From Romanomermis culicivorax (lineage: Eukaryota > Nematoda > Enoplea > Mermithida > Mermithidae), in the NCBI GenBank assembly GCA_963922205.1, contig CAWUHX010000265.1:339955-403954 (forward strand): a stretch of 64,000 nt of DNA, written 5' to 3'. Made by a program: the position numbers and the translations under genes. How positions within the stretch are numbered: the first letter of the stretch is position 1; each line of letters starts with the position of its first letter. The notes beneath the pieces are model-generated. The model made no database searches and was not told where the DNA came from. It saw only the letters and a list, made by a program, of their open reading frames with translations. Positions 32,732 to 44,440 of this stretch are shown one piece after another.

Positions 32732-33533
32732 TACTGTATTCATTCGAATAAAAGGCGTCCTCAAATAAATGGTGCCCTCTAATGGTGCCCGATTTATTAA
32801 AATCATAAGTATCCTTAATGGAAACTTCCTATGTGCTGTTTATTAGAGGAATAACATGTTTACTTTAAAGCCCATTTTGATAGCTCTAGTTTGCAGCGTT
32901 TTTTATTGATTTTTTATCAAGTTTCTATGAAATGCAGTTTTCAAATGAGTTAGAAATCATGAAAATAGGAAGAAGTACAGTTTGGATTTCAAGCTAAAAA
33001 CTATTCCAGCAGCAGAAAAAGAAGGAAACTGTTCAGTTGCTAGCTGCCTCAAAATAAGTGAATTAAGGTTAAGTTATTTTCCATCTTGTTCGTTTAATTT
33101 CATTGCTTTTTTTATTTTTCCTTTGTTTTCCTTTCATTACCTTTGTTTTCTCTTTTTTCTTTTTTGTTTCTTTCCTTTTTCTCTCCTTGGTGTAGAGATT
33201 GCCATGATGGAAGGTGTTTATTAGCCGAAAAAATAGGCTTGTGCAGTCAGAAAAATCGATTCCAGAAATTATCCTCGATCATCATAGTCTTGAAGAAGAA
33301 TATGATAAAGATTTGATTGATTTATATTCTGATTTGAACCATATGTGCCTGTTTGATGATGAAACGTTATTTGTTGAAATTCCACGAAAAAATAAAAAAC
33401 TAGATTGGATTAAAATGTGGCCTGGTGAAGCGCTAATTGTTAATAAACAGCGCCCTCGAATGCGCCCACTAATAAATGGCACACCAAATGGACCCAAAAA
33501 AATAATAAACGGTTTATTGGAATAATTACCGTG
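32732..33533 (+). mobile_element. deleted pogo/Tigger-like element
   Basis: The left end CTGTATTCATTCGAATAAAA and the right end, inverted, CACGGTAATTATTCCAATAA form an imperfect inverted repeat. Inside is the start of a pogo-type transposase (K-Y-S-L-D-F-K-L-K-T-I-P-A-A-E-K-E-G-N, 32973-33030), which is the psq helix-turn-helix opening. A 100-codon acidic tail frame (33214-33525) ends in the terminal repeat. The CENP-B and DDE parts are missing. TSD unresolved. Confidence 0.6.
32973..33060 (+). pseudogene. psq-type HTH fragment of a pogo transposase
   Basis: K-Y-S-L-D-F-K-L-K-T-I-P-A-A-E-K-E-G-N-C then S-V-A-S-C-L-K-I-S-E follows the pattern of the first DNA-binding helix pair of Tigger/pogo proteins. 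It runs into non-coding T-rich sequence where the rest of the gene is deleted. Confidence 0.6.
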
Positions 33534-34615
33534 TTATTGTTATTATATTCTTTATATTTTTCTGATTTTGTATATATTATGTCTTTTATAAGCTGCTATA
33601 TTTCTGTTTTTTGATCAAAATTTTATAGCACAATTTATAGTTTTGAGTGATGAAAAATTTAAAATTTTATCTCATTGAAAAATTCGATCCTAAATTGAGT
33701 ACAATCAGGTTTTTACTACTATTTTTCTAGGAAGAGCTCAAACTAAGTATATACTGCCACACAATTCACAAAAAAATCTGTATTCAAAGTTTTTCTTTCA
33801 GTGCTAGCTTACCGTTTGATCATTCAATTGTGTTTATTTCTATATTAGTTTTAAGTCTAGGTAAATGGTTAAATTTTATCATGCAATACACTTTCTCCAC
33901 ATAAATTCAGCTTGCTGGCGATCACATCTGACCTAAATGGCTGAATTTTGATGAAAATTCAATAATTTGGAAAAACAGAAAATGAACTGGATTTTTATCA
34001 TTCATTCATGCGAACTAATTTACAGTTATTAATCACCTCAAAATTTCTTGTACTGCGTGACTCACAACCCTCTTCTAAGTGGTCAAGAAAAATAAGTGTT
34101 GTGTGGGTCAGTAGGTTTATCCTCTACTGGCGGCCCACACATACAATGATGTGGTTGAGGTATCGGTTACGATGGCCGATTAGCATAATTTATTCGCATA
34201 TACAAAGATGGTAAATAAAGACGGAAGGAAGGGGATAAGAGATGAAAAGAGATGAATGAATAGTTAGCCAAAGGCCCAACTATTTATACATGAAAAAGAC
34301 GCACACATAAAATTTACATAGCCTGCAGTGGGCGGAAAATAACACACAATAATATGTGGGCAAAATTTGCCTGCCCAAAAGCTATATGCACGTGCACTAA
34401 CATGATGTGCACCTACAAACACATCAATAAGAGCTTAATTTTATAATCAAATCCAATGTAACATTCGATGGAGAATTCAAAATTGAATTTTTTGATACCA
34501 CAAACTAGGGAGTGTTTTCTACTAGCAAGAACGGAACACAACGAACCAATAAAAACTTACACCAGATGGAGTAATTCCCTGATGACACATATCACATGAT
34601 TATTGATTGATTTAG
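33534..34615. other. gene X intron, nothing recognised
   Basis: AT-rich. Open frames are short and without domains. Confidence 0.4.
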
Positions 34616-34678
34616 GAACTCGTGGAGTTAATGTTTCATCCTATGATTGGATTACTCGAATGGAAATATGAGTGGCAG
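34616..34678 (+). CDS. gene X, exon e
   Basis: A 63-bp phase-0 mini-exon between TGATTTAG and GTTTGT, encoding E-L-V-E-L-M-F-H-P-M-I-G-L-L-E-W-K-Y-E-W-Q. The frame continues exon d. The donor is weak. Other frames hit stops at once. Confidence 0.5.
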
Positions 34679-36240
34679 GTTTGTGTTTCTGTTCAAAGTA
34701 AAACGTCAGCTGTCTTACTGTAGAAGCCAGCGGTTGATGCTAAGGAACTGGGTGGTCCAAACTGGATACTGTTTTCATGTCTGTGCTTATCAAGGAGTGT
34801 GTCCATTTCTCATCAGAGAGGTTTTCATCACATCAAATTACCTATATTAATGCAACTTTGGCAATTTTTTGATAAGTATCACATTTTCTGATTTTTAGAT
34901 GTTAGAAAAGAAAAAGCATCAGAAGTGCTGGACAATTTATCAATTCCCAATGATTTAGAAATAGTTGAGCAAGCTGATCCTGTTTATCGATTGAAGATTG
35001 CTACTATCATTGGATAAGCCTGAGTCACTTTTACAACAGAATCGACATGAAATTCAGCCATGTGACAACAAAAGTGACTGGAAACTGTAGAATGCTGATG
35101 CAAGTACTACATACCAGTTTGCATTGGGCGTTCAAGTACAATATGTCCAGATTCTTGTTTTATGTCTGTTATCATTTGAAATGGGTGAACAATAGTTTTC
35201 ATGCAGTCTCCTTGTTCAAGAGTACTCTGAAAGGTCAAAGGTAATTAGGATGTTGAGGGTAAGAAAACATGCTATGTTTCTGCTGTAAATTGAACATAGA
35301 ATGAACTATAATTTGTTTTTCTTGGATGCAACTTTGTTGAAAAGAGTTCAAACCTGTGTAACGCCCGTTTTCTACTCTACTTTTACTTGCTTCAAATCTA
35401 ATTGGTCCACAGGGATGGCACACAATAACAATTCAAAACATGATGGGAATAATAACCTTAACCAGCCCAATACAATATTGCCCACTGCTTCAATATGCGT
35501 CAATGGTAACATGCTTACACAAATCCAAGCTTCCACACATGGATTTACAAAAAATAAACAAAAACCAAAACAACTCCCCAATTTCACTATGCTTCTGTCT
35601 TTTATACCACTTCTTTAGACCAAGCCTTCACGCCACGTCTTACTTCCCTAACCAATTGTGGCTCCGCTCTACCTGCTTCCGTTTACTGTATGCTTCTACG
35701 CCATGCCTTCATGCTTTAATTCATGCTTAACTTCCATGCTTACATGCTTTAATTTACCATATGCTTAGCCATGCCTACATGTTTTTAGTTTTTCGAGTGT
35801 TTTACTGTTTTCGGTGTGTTCTACCTGAGTCTTGTGTCTGGGTCGGGGTTGTTGTATTTTCTACATGGGCAGGTGTTTTTACGCCTCTGGATTGATACTG
35901 TATTTCTTGGAATGTGTATCTATATGTGACTCGAGTGAGTTATAGGAACAGGTGGGGATGTGTGGAATTATTATGCATGGATTCTTAATTGGGTTACTAA
36001 TGGATTTTGTATACAAGAATGTTCAAAACAAAGTACTTACGAAAAATGTACAGGCCATCAATGAGACCATACTCAAGAAATATATATATATATATGACTA
36101 AAATTATATATACAGTAATGGAATACACATATCATACATTGTGAATTTACACTGATGCATTAGCATCTACATTACACGTGGTAGTATATTGTCACAATAG
36201 ACGAAAAGCCGTGCCACAATGAGGCAATTGTGGGTGTGAG
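34679..36240. other. no supported gene
   Basis: A possible exon-like frame follows TTTTTAG at 34899 (V-R-K-E-K-A-S-E-V-L-D-N-L-S, ending in TAA near 35017), but its phase does not fit exon e. 35600-35760 has a loose repeat of ATGCTT and CTTCCG words. (TA)n occurs at 36081-36093. Confidence 0.35.
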
Positions 36241-37664
36241 ATCATGGTATGGGACCTAAGCATACATAACTGGCCATAGGGATAGCGGCCAGGAGTGGTA
36301 CTGTAGGTAGGGGATTACCGTACACTTGATCCTTGCATCTGTTGTGAGCAAGAGGGCTGCATGCATAGCAGTCACCCGAATAGTCAACAGGTTGTCTCAT
36401 GAAGATAATCCAAATGGAATTTATCATAAGAGATGTGCCTGTTGGTTGAGTCAAGCATTTCTATGTCATAGAAGTTGCTTGGGTTATCAACAGGTTGTCT
36501 CAAAGAGGTGATTCTGTTTGAAGGTCAACTTTGAGGAAAACCACTGGATGACACAGGAGGTCACTCTAAGCTGTTAGAGGTTGACCTTAGGGAATGAGTA
36601 AACACGATGGGAAAATGTTTCCAGATTATAAATACAAAAAGGTACTTACAGTAGATGGGAGTCGAAATTATTTGATATGAAGATGCAGGATGGGGAGCAG
36701 AAATAAAGAGTACATCCAAAGAACAACAAAATGCAAAAAACTGTGACTCAAGTGCATGATAAGGGGTTTATATGCTCTGTGAGTTGATGAGGAGATAATG
36801 AGGTGCTGACTTCTCTTGGTGCGGGCAAAAAGTAGCACATGTTAGAGTGTGTATGATGCTAGCATGTGAATGTGGGCATCAATCGCACTGGACCTGAGAG
36901 AAACAGAGCCTGAAAAGTGCCAAAAATAAGTGACTGACTAGTCATGCCAGAGGGCACAAAAACGCAATCAAACACTCGATCAAACAAATGAAAATACACT
37001 AAAAGTGACAGCAAAGTACAAAAACAATATACATAATGAATGAATAATCTGTCACGGCCTTTCTTGAGTTTTTGTGAATTACTGTAGATTTAGGTAGCAA
37101 CTGACTAAAACTTGGGTTTTTGGTATTTATTAGATAACTTACAGTAAACAAGGTGGATGAGGCGATAATTACAGAGGCATGACAAAGATGTGTGAGGGTA
37201 GTGCGTAGCAATTGGGCATAAAAGGTTGACACAAATTACTTGAAAATAAATGGTCGTTCTCTGGGTAACGGATGACAATTTTGTAAGCAGGGAAATGACT
37301 GGTATCCAAGCTCGAGTCCCCCAAAGTATAGGCAATGCAATTGCCTCAAACCAAAACGAAAATTTTTTCCAAGTCCCATGGACTGTAAGGTGCGAGCGAG
37401 CAAAGTCCCGTAAAGAGAAACCAACCAAAGCAGTGAGTGTAATCGCATAAAGTACCAAAGACTGACTCTTCTTCAATTTCCAAGTCGACATCCATGTTCT
37501 TGGGGCCTGGTTCCGAAAGCCCCCCTGTGAGTTAGAGCACAGTAGCACCTGCTAGGTGAATTAGTTTCCAAAATAGTCAGAGGGTTCAAAACATATGAAC
37601 CCATTTTTGTATTTTGAGGAAAAGTGTTTTTTGTTTTAGATTGTGCCAAGCTTCCCATCTCCTG
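36241..37664. other. no supported gene; duplicated words
   Basis: AACAGGTTGTCTCA occurs at about 36388 and 36489. Otherwise mixed repeat-like DNA of moderate GC without a recognisable domain. Confidence 0.35.
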
Positions 37665-38021
37665 GGCCCAGTTGTTCGATTGTTCCTTAAAGCTTAAGGA
37701 GTTCTTAAACGATTCCTTCCTCTGAAGGAAATGTTGAAGGTGTTGCTCCAATGCGTTCCTTAAAAGGGAAACACTTCAAAGGATTCCTTAAAACGTCGGA
37801 TTGCTCAAACGTTCCTCGAACTTTTCCTTAAGCATTTTTTTCCTTTCAAGGAATCCTTAAGTCAAGGGTGCTACCGAGCATCCTCAACATTAAATAAAAT
37901 GTTTATTTTTAAAAATTTTTAAACGTATTAATAGAATTACACTTCGTTTCTCTAGTTAAAAGATAATTTAACGATAAAAATTTTTTTTCGTCATTTCACA
38001 AATTATATTTTACTTCAAATT

Positions 38022-38155
38022 ATGGCTCTTAATCGAATCTTGCGCGTTTTATATTCGGACGACGATAGTGACGATGAACTACCAAGGAAAATACGAAAAT
38101 TACGTGATACAACGTCGCCTTTCGATGGATTATCCGACTTTCAAATTTATGAAAG
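38022..38155 (+). CDS. Harbinger transposase, exon 1
   Basis: ATG at 38022: M-A-L-N-R-I-L-R-V-L-Y then an acidic S-D-D-D-S-D-D-E-L, ending at GTAAAT in phase 2. Exons 2 and 3 follow in frame. Transposases of this family (HARBI1-like) cut and join the element with a DDE nuclease domain and need a Myb-like partner for DNA binding and nuclear import. Confidence 0.8.
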
Positions 38156-38330
38156 GTAAATTTAGATTGATGGGATCTTACGTTTAAAGTGTAAATTTTT
38201 GGAACTTAAAAAAAGTAAATTTGAGGCTTTTGCTAAAATGTTTTCTTTTCTAAAATTTGCGGAGTATAGTTCTTTAAATTAAATTTTTTTTTGCTTAAAA
38301 GATTTTACATAGTAGCGTCTTTTTGTTTAG

Positions 38331-38478
38331 ATATCGTTTTACGCCAGCGGCCATTTTAAATTTGACCGATTTATTAAAAAACGATTTAGAAAGGTCAACG
38401 AATCGAAATCATTCGATTTTGCCATTAGAATGTATTTGTTTAGCTTTACGTTATTTGGCGTCTAATGCATTTCAACAA
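38331..38478 (+). CDS. Harbinger transposase, exon 2
   Basis: After TTTTTGTTTAG: Y-R-F-T-P-A-A-I-L-N-L-T-D-L-L, then L-P-L-E-C-I-C-L-A-L-R-Y-L-A-S-N-A-F-Q-Q. This matches the conserved N-terminal helical region of HARBI1 proteins (LRFLAtGsFq type). Donor GTTAGT. Confidence 0.85.
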
Positions 38479-38581
38479 GTTAGTTTTTGCATGCCTTAAA
38501 AAACGTTTTGTAGGAATTTTGAAGTCTAAAATCGTTTTTTGTATATTATATACATGAATATCGCACCACTTTAATTTCTAG

Positions 38582-38718
38582 GTAATTGGTGATACTCTAA
38601 ACGTCGATAAAAGTACGCAATGTCGTAGCTTATGGTCAACAATCAATGCTCTCGTGAAACATAGCTCGTCATTTATTAAATTCCCGACCTACAACCAACG
38701 ACGCGACATTACCTAGCT
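38582..38718 (+). CDS. Harbinger transposase, exon 3, truncated
   Basis: After TTTCTAG: V-I-G-D-T-L-N-V-D-K-S-T-Q-C-R-S-L-W, ending S-S-F-I-K-F-P-T-Y, the end of the helix-turn-helix-like domain. A TAG follows at about 38716-38718, inside the 3' part of the opposite-strand Myb exon. The DDE nuclease domain is missing, so the deletion joined the two genes here. Confidence 0.8.
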
Positions 38719-38837
38719 TCTTTATCACATTTTGAACGTTCTTCTTTGCAAATCCGTTTCAAGTTATCCCACAACTTTTGTAACGATTCGGTTGTACGAA
38801 TTCCAGTCGTCGATTTTTTATTATATTTATTCGTTAT
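38713..38837 (-). CDS. Harbinger Myb/SANT protein, exon 2
   Basis: The acceptor ATTAAG opens I-T-N-K-Y-N-K-K-S-T-T-G-I-R-T then L-Q-K-L-W-D-N-L-K-R, the last helices of a Myb/SANT-like domain, with donor GTAATG at 38712-38707. It joins exon 1 in frame. Later exons are deleted. Confidence 0.75.
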
Positions 38838-38897
38838 CTTAATAACATGCGACATTCACTGAGTAAGGTGTTAAAAATTTTACCTTTAAAATTTTAC

Positions 38898-39083
38898 TTG
38901 TTCCCAAGCAAAGCGTTTCTTTTTGTTTGATTGGGCGCTCATTTCACACGCAAAGATTTCGTCGCGCCGCTCCTTAACTAACGATGAAAAGAAAATTTTT
39001 TCTTCCGAACTAAACGCTGCACTTCGTGGCTTTTTCGTTTTCTTAAAATCTGTTTGTATTTCCATCGTAATAATTGGACACAA
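38898..39083 (-). CDS. Harbinger Myb/SANT protein, exon 1
   Basis: From Met (39083, or the internal Met at 39065): T-K-K-P-R-S-A-A-F-S-S-E-E-K, then K-K-K-R-F-A-W-E-Q, donor GTAAAA. This is the N-terminal half of the Myb/SANT domain that binds Harbinger ends. It is divergently placed from the transposase, as is usual in this superfamily. Confidence 0.8.
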
Positions 39084-39594
39084 TATTACAAATTAAAACT
39101 TTATTCAAAATTATTAAATAATTAAAAATTACTTGTCTGAATAGCAAAAAAAAATACAACAAAATTATTTAAGGAAGCCTTTTAAGGTCTCCTTATTCAA
39201 GGAAAAGGTAGAAATTATTCGAGCAACGCACCTCTAAAGGTCACCCTTAATGAGGACACCTTAAGAGTTAAGGAATCCTTTAAAGGAAAAAGTTAAGGAA
39301 AGAATCGAACAACTGGGCCCTGCTGAGTAAATTACGAGTGCGAAAATGTGTGACAAAAACAAAGTACTTGAAAAATAGTCTGGTTTCCAACTAGGGACCC
39401 AGACTCTCGAAAACAATAGAGAACACTAATGGATTTCTAATATGGTACAAGTGACGAGAAAATAAGGAATAAATAGAATATATATTTTCGCGAGAACTTA
39501 CACAAAAAATTATAGAAATTTTTACACTCCTTGACAAATCACTGATGTAATGGAAGCATGAACATTGACGTGAGGCACACGACACTATGTGTCA

Positions 39595-40019
39595 GGATGC
39601 GCACACGCTGCCATCGTGCGTTTTCCTCTGAATCCGTAGACTTGATGTTTCACGCACAAGTCAGGGCCCCACACTCAGATACTTGTGATGGGCACTGCTG
39701 CACTCGCTCAGGTGATGCAGGGCTGTGCAGTTGGTGGAAGCGCACACTCCCACCCGGTGCAACACACGTTACATGGAGGTCGTGCTGAAAGGGGGCCCCT
39801 TGCATGCCCCAGCAAGGGGAGAGAAGTTGTGACGAGGGCGTCACTCTTTTCCAGGGGGGAATGTCACGATGCACACACGCTGCCATCATGCGTTTTCCTC
39901 TGAACCTGTAGACTTGATGTTTTAAGCACAAGTCAGGGCCCCACACTCAGATCAGGCGATGCAGAGCTGTGCAGTTGGTGGAAGCGCATGCTCTTACCGG
40001 GTGCGACACACGTTACATA
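39595..40019 (+). repeat. GC-rich tandem duplication
   Basis: 39595-39778 and 39867-40019 are near copies (ACACGCTGCCATC-TGCGTTT, CAAGTCAGGGCCCCACACTC, GCAGTTGGTGGAAGCGCA) about 272 bp apart; the second lacks a short block. Open frames on both strands are compositional. Confidence 0.85.
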
Positions 40020-40762
40020 TGCAGGAGTGTGTTTCGACTGAATATTGCTCACAGTAGTGACAGATGCAGTGCTGCACAAATTCACAACTGGGTTTGTGCG
40101 TCTTGATATATTCAGGGCCTTTCAATGAACTCAACAGCGAACCATCATTGCTGCAGGATATCTGAGAATCTAGCCTGTTCCCTCTTGTTGCCTTGACTAA
40201 TTAATTAATTTCCCCCCCCCCCCCTTGGACCAATTCGTATTATCCTCAATCGTGGATAAGGATATTTACAAGGAAACTGACCGATGATACACCCAATAAC
40301 AATAATATTAAATGTCGAATGAAATCATAATTCGCACAATCATTATAGCTGCAGTCGATGATAAGTTAAAATTAAATAAGCATTCCATGATTTCTAGCAT
40401 AGCCATTGTCTTGAAAAAAATCACAACATTCCATGCTAGCAATGATGTATAATGTTGCACGCTAAAGTATAAAGTTTCCAATCTTTGAAAATTTGATGTC
40501 ATATCAAACTCGCTTTTGATGCTGCTGCAGTTTCAGAAAAAGATAGTCGAACTTTTTTTTGAGTGCTGAAGAGTCAAAATTATTCTCTCCGATATGTAAA
40601 AGATTCATAAATGAATTAAAGTATATAAAATTTATGATTTTGAATTTTTTGTAATTCTGCGATTTGTGACGCGTAGGTGATACTGTTTGATAAGTGTCGC
40701 CGGCTGAAACGCTTGCTACTGTGAACCTGACCGCGCGTCGATTTTCCATCAAGCCGAGTAAA
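40020..40762. other. no gene; poly-C run
   Basis: TTTC followed by about 15 C at 40213-40226. Otherwise AT-rich. Confidence 0.4.
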
Positions 40763-40780
40763 CATAGTAAGACCTCCGAC

Positions 40781-41799
40781 CACTGTTTTTTTTTTTCCCC
40801 AAATCGTGCTTTTTCGGGAAAAAAAATTCGGAAAGGGGAAAAAAATTTTGGGCTCTTTCCCCATTTGGGGAAGAAAATTTCGGGGATTGGATACAGAAAA
40901 GATGCATTTTGGTGCATTTTAGAAGGTCATAATCTCAAAATTTTCCGGCGCTTCGCGCCGATTATAACTTTAATAATCATTATTATGCATTACTAACCCC
41001 TGGCGCGGCTTTTAGCATGTCTACTTTCATTTATCATATAATCTATAATAGTTTTCATCATCTTGAACGTATTATCTCATGTTTTCATTGGTAATCTTCA
41101 ATATTTTATCATGATATTTAATGAAGATTCGCATTTTTTCCTTTTGAGAAAGATCAATACGTCAAGTCTCTAAGATTTTTGATGCAATTATTTCTTTTTT
41201 AGCGTAAAATCAATTTAAATGCTTCATGGAAATATCTTTCGGAAATTTATACTCTGCTTACTCATATATTTTCGATCAAGTATGAGAGTTTACAAATAAA
41301 TTATACTGGTTTTAAAATTTTTCAAGTAAAATTCTAGAAATTACGACTTTTGAACACAAAATTCAAATTTAATTCTTGAAATAAACGTTCGGAAAATTGA
41401 TTTTCCAGCGTCGCAGAATATCAATACCCAAAAAATTTTTCCGGCGCTTCGCGCCGGAAACATTAACATCCCTTTTGGGTTCTCACTTGTCATCATAGAG
41501 GACTTAACCATTGATTTCTCATGTAATTCAAAGTCATTATGCTTTTGGATAGTTTGCTTGAAAGTTTGTTCCAATGCTTGTAGATTAAACTTTGAACTCG
41601 AAAATTTCAATTTTTTCCTCAATTTTGATGAAATAACGGGTCTAAAAACACCAGAAGGCTTGAAAAAGCCCAAAAACACGTAAATAAGGCGTCTGTGAGC
41701 ATTTTTAAGCGAAAAAAACGACTTGGGGAAAATGGGGAAAAAAATTTTGATCCCTTTCCCCATTTGGGGAAAAGGCCCGGGGGAAAAAAAAAAACAGTG
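40781..41799. mobile_element. hAT-like family I, copy B, without nested inserts
   Basis: 1019 bp, from CACTGTTTTTTTTTTTCCCC to its inverse, with a perfect TSD CCTCCGAC (40773-40780, 41800-41807). It contains hairpin-module copies near 40945 and 41445. It supplies the uninterrupted target sites for elements III and V in copy A. Confidence 0.95.
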
Positions 41800-41978
41800 C
41801 CTCCGACCAGTTGGGGGGGGGGGTAGGAAAAAGTCGAAATTTTTCCCAAAAAAGGCCAAAAAACATACACTTTTTGGCAAATTTTTTTAATTTTTTCCCA
41901 ACTGGGGGGGGGGGGTTGGGGGGGGAAATCATTTTGGGTACTGGTTTGGCCAAGTTGGGGGGGGGGGTCCCCCCCAAG

Positions 41979-42228
41979 CATACCTGTAGTTGGGGGGGGT
42001 TGGGGGGGGACCCCCCCACCCCCCCCCCAACTCGGCCAACCCTATACCCAAAATCATTTTCCCCCCCCAACCCCCCCCCCCCAGTTGGGAAAAAAATTAA
42101 AAAAATTTGCCAAAAAGTGTATGTTTTTTGGCCTTTTTTGGGAAAAATTTCGATTTTTTCCTACCCCCCCCCCCCCCAAAATTTCGGATTAACCCCCCCC
42201 CCAACTGGTCGGAGGTCTTACAGGTATG
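41979..42228 (-). mobile_element. CATACCTGTA-family element (inner), opposite orientation, TSD CCCCCAAG
   Basis: Starts CATACCTGTAGTTGGGG and ends TTACAGGTATG. Perfect TSD CCCCCAAG at 41971-41978 and 42229-42236. Its body is the reverse complement of the outer element (GGCCAAAAAACATACACTTT occurs on both sides), forming a palindrome with G and C homopolymers. Confidence 0.92.
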
Positions 42229-42246
42229 CCCCCAAGTACAGGTATG

Positions 42247-44440
42247 CAAGTAAAGTGATTAATCAATCTCCGTTCTGCTGGTTCCTCAAATCGAGCATTG
42301 TGAAAAAAAATCAGGAAATGAGGGGAAATTTGGGCATCATCGTTTTTATTGAAGAAAATAATTATTTCTATGTAAAGACACCGAGAAGAAAAAAGGCATT
42401 TATGGTATAATAACTTGTTAAGAAGGTCAAAATCAAAATCGCGAAATTTTCCTGCTCTCGCCGCACTGTTTTATTTCGCAGAGACTCTTTGGCCATTTGG
42501 CGAAAGTTGTCGAAAATTTTTTTCGCCATGCTCGCCATACCGTTTTTCCATTTATAAGTAAAAACATATACCGCTTTATTCATGCATTTTTGAGTTTTTG
42601 TGAAATGTGAGCATGCTTCTGTTCAGGGTTTTTTATTTTTGCACTCAGCAACCAAATTTCGAGGTTTACAACCAGATTTTTTTGTCAATTTGCACATGCA
42701 ACATGCAGCCTGACCCCTTTATGGTTAGGTTGTAAAGTTTCCTGTCCGAAAATGCATTAATCTGCGTTTTAAAAGGAAAATATATTGAAAATTTTCCACT
42801 GCTTCGCGCGGAATTTCAAATAGTTTGTGATTTTATCATTTCCAGTGTGTGGATGGATAATTTGTTAGTAGTTTATGCCCATAGCATTTGAACATCAGTG
42901 TATTTTGAATAAATGCTTGATCCTGAACTTATTCGATGAAAAAGTCGAAAAGCTTTTCGATGATCTTCACAAAATCTTTTTGCGGACCTTAATAAGCTCG
43001 ACTTTCGTAAACATGAACTTCTTGCATTTAGAAAATAAATAAAACATCAACAGCTCAACAGAAGACATTGACTGGAGCTCCTGCTGGTTGAAGAATGAAG
43101 AATCCAAATTCTTTTAGCTGCCTGCCTAATTTTCGAATGTCAATTTTTCCCACTGGACTGAAAACTCATGGAATTCAGAGGAAACTAATATCTTTTATCA
43201 CAGAATAAAAGTTAGAAAGATTCATACGCCACTTTTGTAGAATGTCAAAATACAAATTTTACGAAAAATACAAAAATACAAAAAAGATATACGATAGTTG
43301 AAGAATAATGAAATGAAAAAATGAATTTTCCGATGTTTTAGAAGTCTAAAAGTCATAATTTTCCCGGCGCTCCGCATCGAACAACTTACACTTGACAGGC
43401 TTTTAATTTTTTCTCTAGAACTCAGGAAATTCAGTTTTAAAGGTCCAAAACTGACGCGAAGCAACACAAAAACGAGATTTTTATCTTTTTTCTGATAAAA
43501 TCAAATATATTAATAAAAATAAATGAATTTATGAATTTTAGTGTCAGCAACCACAAATTTCTCCCTGACCGAATTTTTCCCCCAAGTTGCACATTGCAAT
43601 CTATTCTGTGCCAAAATAAAAAAGCCTGCTTCTGTTCGTTGGAAATTTATCAGAACATGGAGAATGAAACAAAAAAAAATTGATTTTTGCGTCAGATTGC
43701 GATAAAAATTAATCAAAATTCCTTGTAAAAAAATGCTGACAAAAAACAAAGCGAGAAGAATCTATATAGCATAAAAATTTGGCTGTTGACAAATCTGTGT
43801 TTAGCCAAAATGAAGAATTATAGATTGCGTATGATTCATTCCTCCTTCGGGCGCCAAGTGCTGGAAAAATTTTCTGATCTCGATAACCTAGAAGGCTGTA
43901 AAGATGAATCTTTTCAATACTTATTTCATGATTTATAGTTTGATTTTTCTGGCCGGATGATTATCATGCTTGAACAATAAGCGGATGTTTTCAACCTGCT
44001 AAGTGCTAACCAGCTAAAAATTCAGCCTGATGTCAAACATGTTGACATAAATTTGGGCGAAACGGCAAAATTCGTAGAGACTTCGGGTGCGAAGCTCCGA
44101 TAATTTTTAGGAGTTTTGATACTAGAACGTTAGAAAATGAGTCTTTTCGAAATTTTTTTCCTTAATAAGTGGTCTAATTTTGCATTTGATTCAATCATTT
44201 TTCATATTCGGGCATAATGTAAAAAATCATCTTGAAAGTATGCCACTTCATTTGAAAAAGCAGAAAATCAACCAGAAATTTGGATTGTTCAACCAGTAAT
44301 ATCTGTTACTGTTCCAAACTGATGGCGTTTCAATCATTTGCCGAATGCAAAAAAATCATGTTGAAATGAAATGAAATGAAAAATATTTATTGCTGCTACA
44401 CAAAACAAAACGAAAGAGAAATGCAAAGTGAAATACATAG
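42247..44440. repeat. repeat debris with four hairpin-module copies
   Basis: Module copies near 42800 and 43375 (minus) and 43855 and 44090 (plus), each next to a GGAAAATTTT-like word and an AACG-type word. No gene. Spacing is irregular (about 240-580 bp). Confidence 0.5.

Larger units (their letters stand above)
37665..39319. mobile_element. Harbinger (PIF) element, 1655 bp, TSD CTG
   Basis: The ends GGCCCAGTTGTTCGATT are inverted at the right, with CTG at 37662-37664 and 39320-39322, a 3-bp duplication as in PIF/Harbinger. AAGGAATCCTT-like palindromic words fill both sub-termini. It encodes the 5' parts of two convergent genes, a HARBI1-type transposase (plus) and a Myb/SANT protein (minus), but the catalytic region is gone, so it is a deletion derivative. 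Confidence 0.92.
40763..42246. mobile_element. CATACCTGTA-family element (outer), carrying two insertions
   Basis: The left end reads CATAGTAAGACCTCCGACC (a CCT loss relative to CATACCTGTAAGACC) and the right end TACAGGTATG. The flanks are CGAGTAAA (40755-40762) and CAAGTAAA (42247-42254), 7 of 8 identical. It holds copy B of hAT-like family I and, near the right end, a second copy of itself in opposite orientation. Confidence 0.8.

Noticed and set aside
41705..42410. Long proline-, glycine- and phenylalanine-rich open frames on both strands
   Set aside because: They come from G and C homopolymers in the two inverted CATACCTGTA elements and show no codon structure.
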